Translations under genes and position numbers: made by a program | The notes under the pieces: model-generated | What the model was told of the DNA's origin: nothing | The model's input: the letters and a program-made list of their open reading frames with translations, nothing else | The model's database searches: none | Shown: positions 32,310 to 34,537 of the stretch, piece by piece | Position numbering within the stretch: the first letter of the stretch is position 1 | Layout: each line of letters opens with the position of its first letter | DNA from: an uncultured Sphingomonas sp. | Lineage (GTDB): Bacteria; Pseudomonadota; Alphaproteobacteria; Sphingomonadales; Sphingomonadaceae | Direction: 5' to 3' | NCBI GenBank assembly: GCA_913775795.1 | Contig: CAJYLT010000076.1 | Coordinates: 1-34,537 of the forward strand | DNA: 34,537 nt

Positions 32310-33338
32310 TTACGCGGCGACGGCAAGCGGGGGTGTCGCGGCGGCGGCGACGAGATCGGCCTCGCTCGCCGGTCGGACGCCGTGATGGTCGAGGCGGTCG
32401 AGCACCGCATCCCACCATGCGTAAAAACGCGCGAGATCGTCGGCGTTGCGGACGTACGGCGTCATACCCGGGACGATCGTCGGCGAGTGGAAGGAGAAGT
32501 TGAGAAGCTCGACCCCGTCCGCGACCGCCCGGTCGATCGCGCGCAAGGCCTCGGCCAGCGGCATCTCCTCGGGCGTCAGCGCGATACGGTCGAGCAGGCC
32601 GAGCCGCGAGGCGACGCCGCGCCCCCGCGGCAGGCGATCGAACAGGTCGTAGAGCGCGGCGCCCCCTGCCCGCATTGCGCCCAGCCAGACCGTCGTCAGC
32701 GGCAGTTCGAGCAGCGCGCCGCCCGGTCCCGCGCGAAAGGCGTGATTGCCGACATGGCGGAAATCGGGCCCGCCCTCGCCAGTATAGCAGAAGCCCGATC
32801 GCATCGAGCTGTCGATGACATAGCCCCGCTCGGCGAGCAGCCCGAGCGTCGCCGGGCCCATGCCATAGCGTCCGGCGCGGAACATCCGCGGGCGACGCCC
32901 GAACCCCGCCTCGATCGCCGCCCCCAGCGCGTCGAGCTTGGCCCCCTCCAGCGCGGGCGACAGGTTGCCGGCGAAGCTGTGCGGGCGGTTGACGACCTCC
33001 TCATGCGGGGGCGTGACCCAGGGGTGCAGATGCGCGCCCACCGCGCTCACCCCATCCTCCAGCAGCTTTGCGATCGTGTCCGCCGCCTCCGGCGTCGAGG
33101 CGACGGGATAGTCGGTCAGGTAGGTGAGCGGCACGCCGCGATCGGCGAAGCGGCGGTGCATCGCCGGCAGGGCGCGGATGGCGGTCACCGCCGTCGCCTG
33201 CCGGTCGAAGGGGGCGTTCCAGTCGAACTCCTCCTCGGTATCGATGCAGATGGCGAAGCGCGTGCCGAACCCCTCGGGCCAGCGAAAGCGGGGGCCGGTC
33301 GGCGGAGCGACGGCGGCGGGCCAGGGAGCGGTCGACAT
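32310..33338 (-). CDS. Polysaccharide deacetylase-like protein
   Basis: 342 residues without a signal peptide, so probably cytoplasmic. NodB/polysaccharide-deacetylase fold features: D33 in AICIDTEEEFDWNAPF (catalytic base place), H103/H105 in VGAHLHPWVTPPHEE (metal ligands), FRAGRYGMGPATLGLLAERG, and LNFSFHSPTIVPGMTPYVRN with a late His. The DTEEEFDW start is typical of a group near cell-surface glycan genes in sphingomonads (sometimes labelled WalW, from memory). It likely removes acetyl or acyl groups from a saccharide precursor, but the substrate is unknown. It is 24 nt upstream of tRNA-Ile on the same strand and 23 nt downstream of the kinase-like gene. Confidence 0.87.
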   Translation of the reverse strand: MSTAPWPAAVAPPTGPRFRWPEGFGTRFAICIDTEEEFDWNAPFDRQATAVTAIRALPAMHRRFADRGVPLTYLTDYPVASTPEAADTIAKLLEDGVSAVGAHLHPWVTPPHEEVVNRPHSFAGNLSPALEGAKLDALGAAIEAGFGRRPRMFRAGRYGMGPATLGLLAERGYVIDSSMRSGFCYTGEGGPDFRHVGNHAFRAGPGGALLELPLTTVWLGAMRAGGAALYDLFDRLPRGRGVASRLGLLDRIALTPEEMPLAEALRAIDRAVADGVELLNFSFHSPTIVPGMTPYVRNADDLARFYAWWDAVLDRLDHHGVRPASEADLVAAAATPPLAVAA

Positions 33339-33361
33339 GGCCCTGCCCTATCCCATCCGTG

Positions 33362-34537
33362 TCAAGAATTGGTTGCGGCGCGTCCCGTATCGTGGCCAGC
33401 GGCGGGCAGCCGGACCTCGATCGCAGCGGGGCCGAAGCCGATATCACCGCCCAGCTCGCGCGCGAGATTTTCGGCCAGCCGCAACGCGAAGCCGGTGCCG
33501 AGCGGCAGCGCGGCGAACGTCGCGTCCTCCTCGCTCACTTCGCCGGCGGCGCGTGCGTGGTCGGGCAGGCCGGCGGGCCGCGAAATCGACAGCGTCAGGC
33601 GATCGCCCGCTTCCTCGATGGTCATGGCCAGCACCTCGCCGCGGGTGGTGGCGGCGAGCATCGTCGCGATCAGTCGGCCGAACAGCCGCTCGATCGCGTG
33701 GCGGTCCCCCTCCACCGCACCATCGCGCTCGGGCAGCGCGATCGTGGCACCGCGAAGCTCGGCCAGCGGCGCCAGGTCGTGCGCGACCGAGCCCAATACC
33801 GCGCGCAGCGACACCGCCTCTGGCCGGAGGGTCAGCGCATCGCTCTCGATCTTGGCGGCGAGGTCGAGGTCGTCGATCGCGCCGAGCAGGTCGCGGGCGT
33901 GGCGATGAATCGAGCGCGCGCGGTCGCGATACGGGTCGGCAACCGGGCCGAGCATCTGAAGCGAGATCATCTCCGAAAAGCCGATGATCGCGTTGGTCGG
34001 CGTCCGCAGCTCGTGGACGAGCTGGCGCAGGGCGTCGGGCGCGGGCGCCGGCGCGCCGGTGGGTGCCGCGACCTCACCAAAATGCGGGCGGCGCGCGGTG
34101 CCCTGATACCCCGTGAACCGGCCGGAGGCGGGATCGAAGGCGGGCATCGCAGAGATCAGCCAGTCGCCGGTCGCCGGGCCGTTGCCGTCGATCCGCAGCC
34201 GGGCGTCGCGAAACCGCGATCGCTGGCGGAACGCGCCCGCCGCCACGCCGTCGACACGGGCAAGGCCGGTACCGCCCGCCAGCCGCAGCGACAGGCCGAT
34301 CAGCGCGGCACGGCCGATCCCGTCGGCCCAGCGGATGATCCCCTCCGCATCGGTCTCGAAGCGCATCCGCGCCTCGCCCGCAGGCTGGCTTTCGTCGTTG
34401 GCGACTGGACGCGCCCTTTCGCGCGCGTCCCGAAACGCATCGATGCGGGCCACCACGTCGGCGATGCGGAACGGCCCCTCCGGCGTCGGCTCGGGCGGGG
34501 GCGGCGGTGCCGGCTGGGCCTCGCTGCGCCGGACCGC
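33362..34537 (-). CDS. Sensor histidine kinase-like protein with degenerate ATPase domain (5' end outside window)
   Basis: 391 codons are visible and the frame stays open to the window edge, so the true start is beyond 34537. From that edge: a proline-rich link (PAPPPPPEPTPEGPFRIADV), a PAS-like region (about 55-160 of the visible part, FETDAEGIIRWADG to FTGYQGTARR), then a HisKA helix LRQLVHELRTPTNAIIGFSE with His at visible residue 175. The C-terminal domain keeps the outline of a HATPase (EGDRHAIERLF; GTGFALRLAENLARELGGDI) but lacks an N-box Asn, a D-x-G-x-G and a G-L-G-L. It may be a phosphotransfer or pseudokinase protein. No transmembrane part is visible. The stop is 23 nt before the deacetylase start. 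Confidence 0.8.
   Translation of the reverse strand, partial: AVRRSEAQPAPPPPPEPTPEGPFRIADVVARIDAFRDARERARPVANDESQPAGEARMRFETDAEGIIRWADGIGRAALIGLSLRLAGGTGLARVDGVAAGAFRQRSRFRDARLRIDGNGPATGDWLISAMPAFDPASGRFTGYQGTARRPHFGEVAAPTGAPAPAPDALRQLVHELRTPTNAIIGFSEMISLQMLGPVADPYRDRARSIHRHARDLLGAIDDLDLAAKIESDALTLRPEAVSLRAVLGSVAHDLAPLAELRGATIALPERDGAVEGDRHAIERLFGRLIATMLAATTRGEVLAMTIEEAGDRLTLSISRPAGLPDHARAAGEVSEEDATFAALPLGTGFALRLAENLARELGGDIGFGPAAIEVRLPAAGHDTGRAATNS

Overview
The window is GC-rich chromosomal DNA from an alphaproteobacterium, most likely a Sphingomonas or close relative. The basis is codon usage, the trpF-trpB-trpA-accD-folC gene order, the tamA/tamB pair, an alginate-export-type porin and the protein family content. 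I saw no insertion sequence, phage, integrase, CRISPR array or rRNA. Coding density is high; no stretch longer than 300 bases lacks a gene, and the longest gap is about 218 bp between dctA and dctB.

Layout. 1-3503 (minus): a GPH-type sugar/cation symporter, then tamA and the first codons of tamB (outer-membrane assembly). 3665-6069 (plus): acyl-CoA dehydrogenase, an exported VOC-fold protein and an RhlG-like SDR. A 43-residue membrane peptide gene lies on the minus strand at 6077-6208. 6304-11289 (plus): trpF, trpB, trpA, accD, folC, with a double-hairpin REP-like element between trpB and trpA. 11295-11792: a Fur-box-like palindrome and a small conserved protein of unknown function, overlapping tail to tail with an AmpG-like permease. 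13484-18139 is an envelope-stress locus: pspF, and divergently a sigma-54 promoter followed by a TonB-C-like exported protein, pspA, pspB, pspC and five further small membrane/coiled-coil proteins that look like PspB relatives. 18173-22422 (minus): queC-queE-recO-leuB-glycosyltransferase, tightly packed.

22505-29809 is a dicarboxylate module: dctA, an outer-membrane porin and a KgtP-type permease form one operon, divergent from the two-component pair dctB-dctD. The DctD homologue has lost the residues needed to drive sigma-54 polymerase. 29806-34537: a periplasmic DsbA-family protein, tRNA-Pro(UGG), a ClC chloride/proton antiporter, tRNA-Ile(CAU), a polysaccharide deacetylase and the 3' part of a sensor-kinase-like gene that runs off the window.

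Best candidates for something undescribed: the expanded psp operon, which has PspB-like paralogues sharing a C-terminal LxxEIxxLR tail with PspC and a strong terminator inside the operon before pspA; the DctD-like regulator without GAFTGA; and the apparently iron-regulated small protein at 11358-11792.
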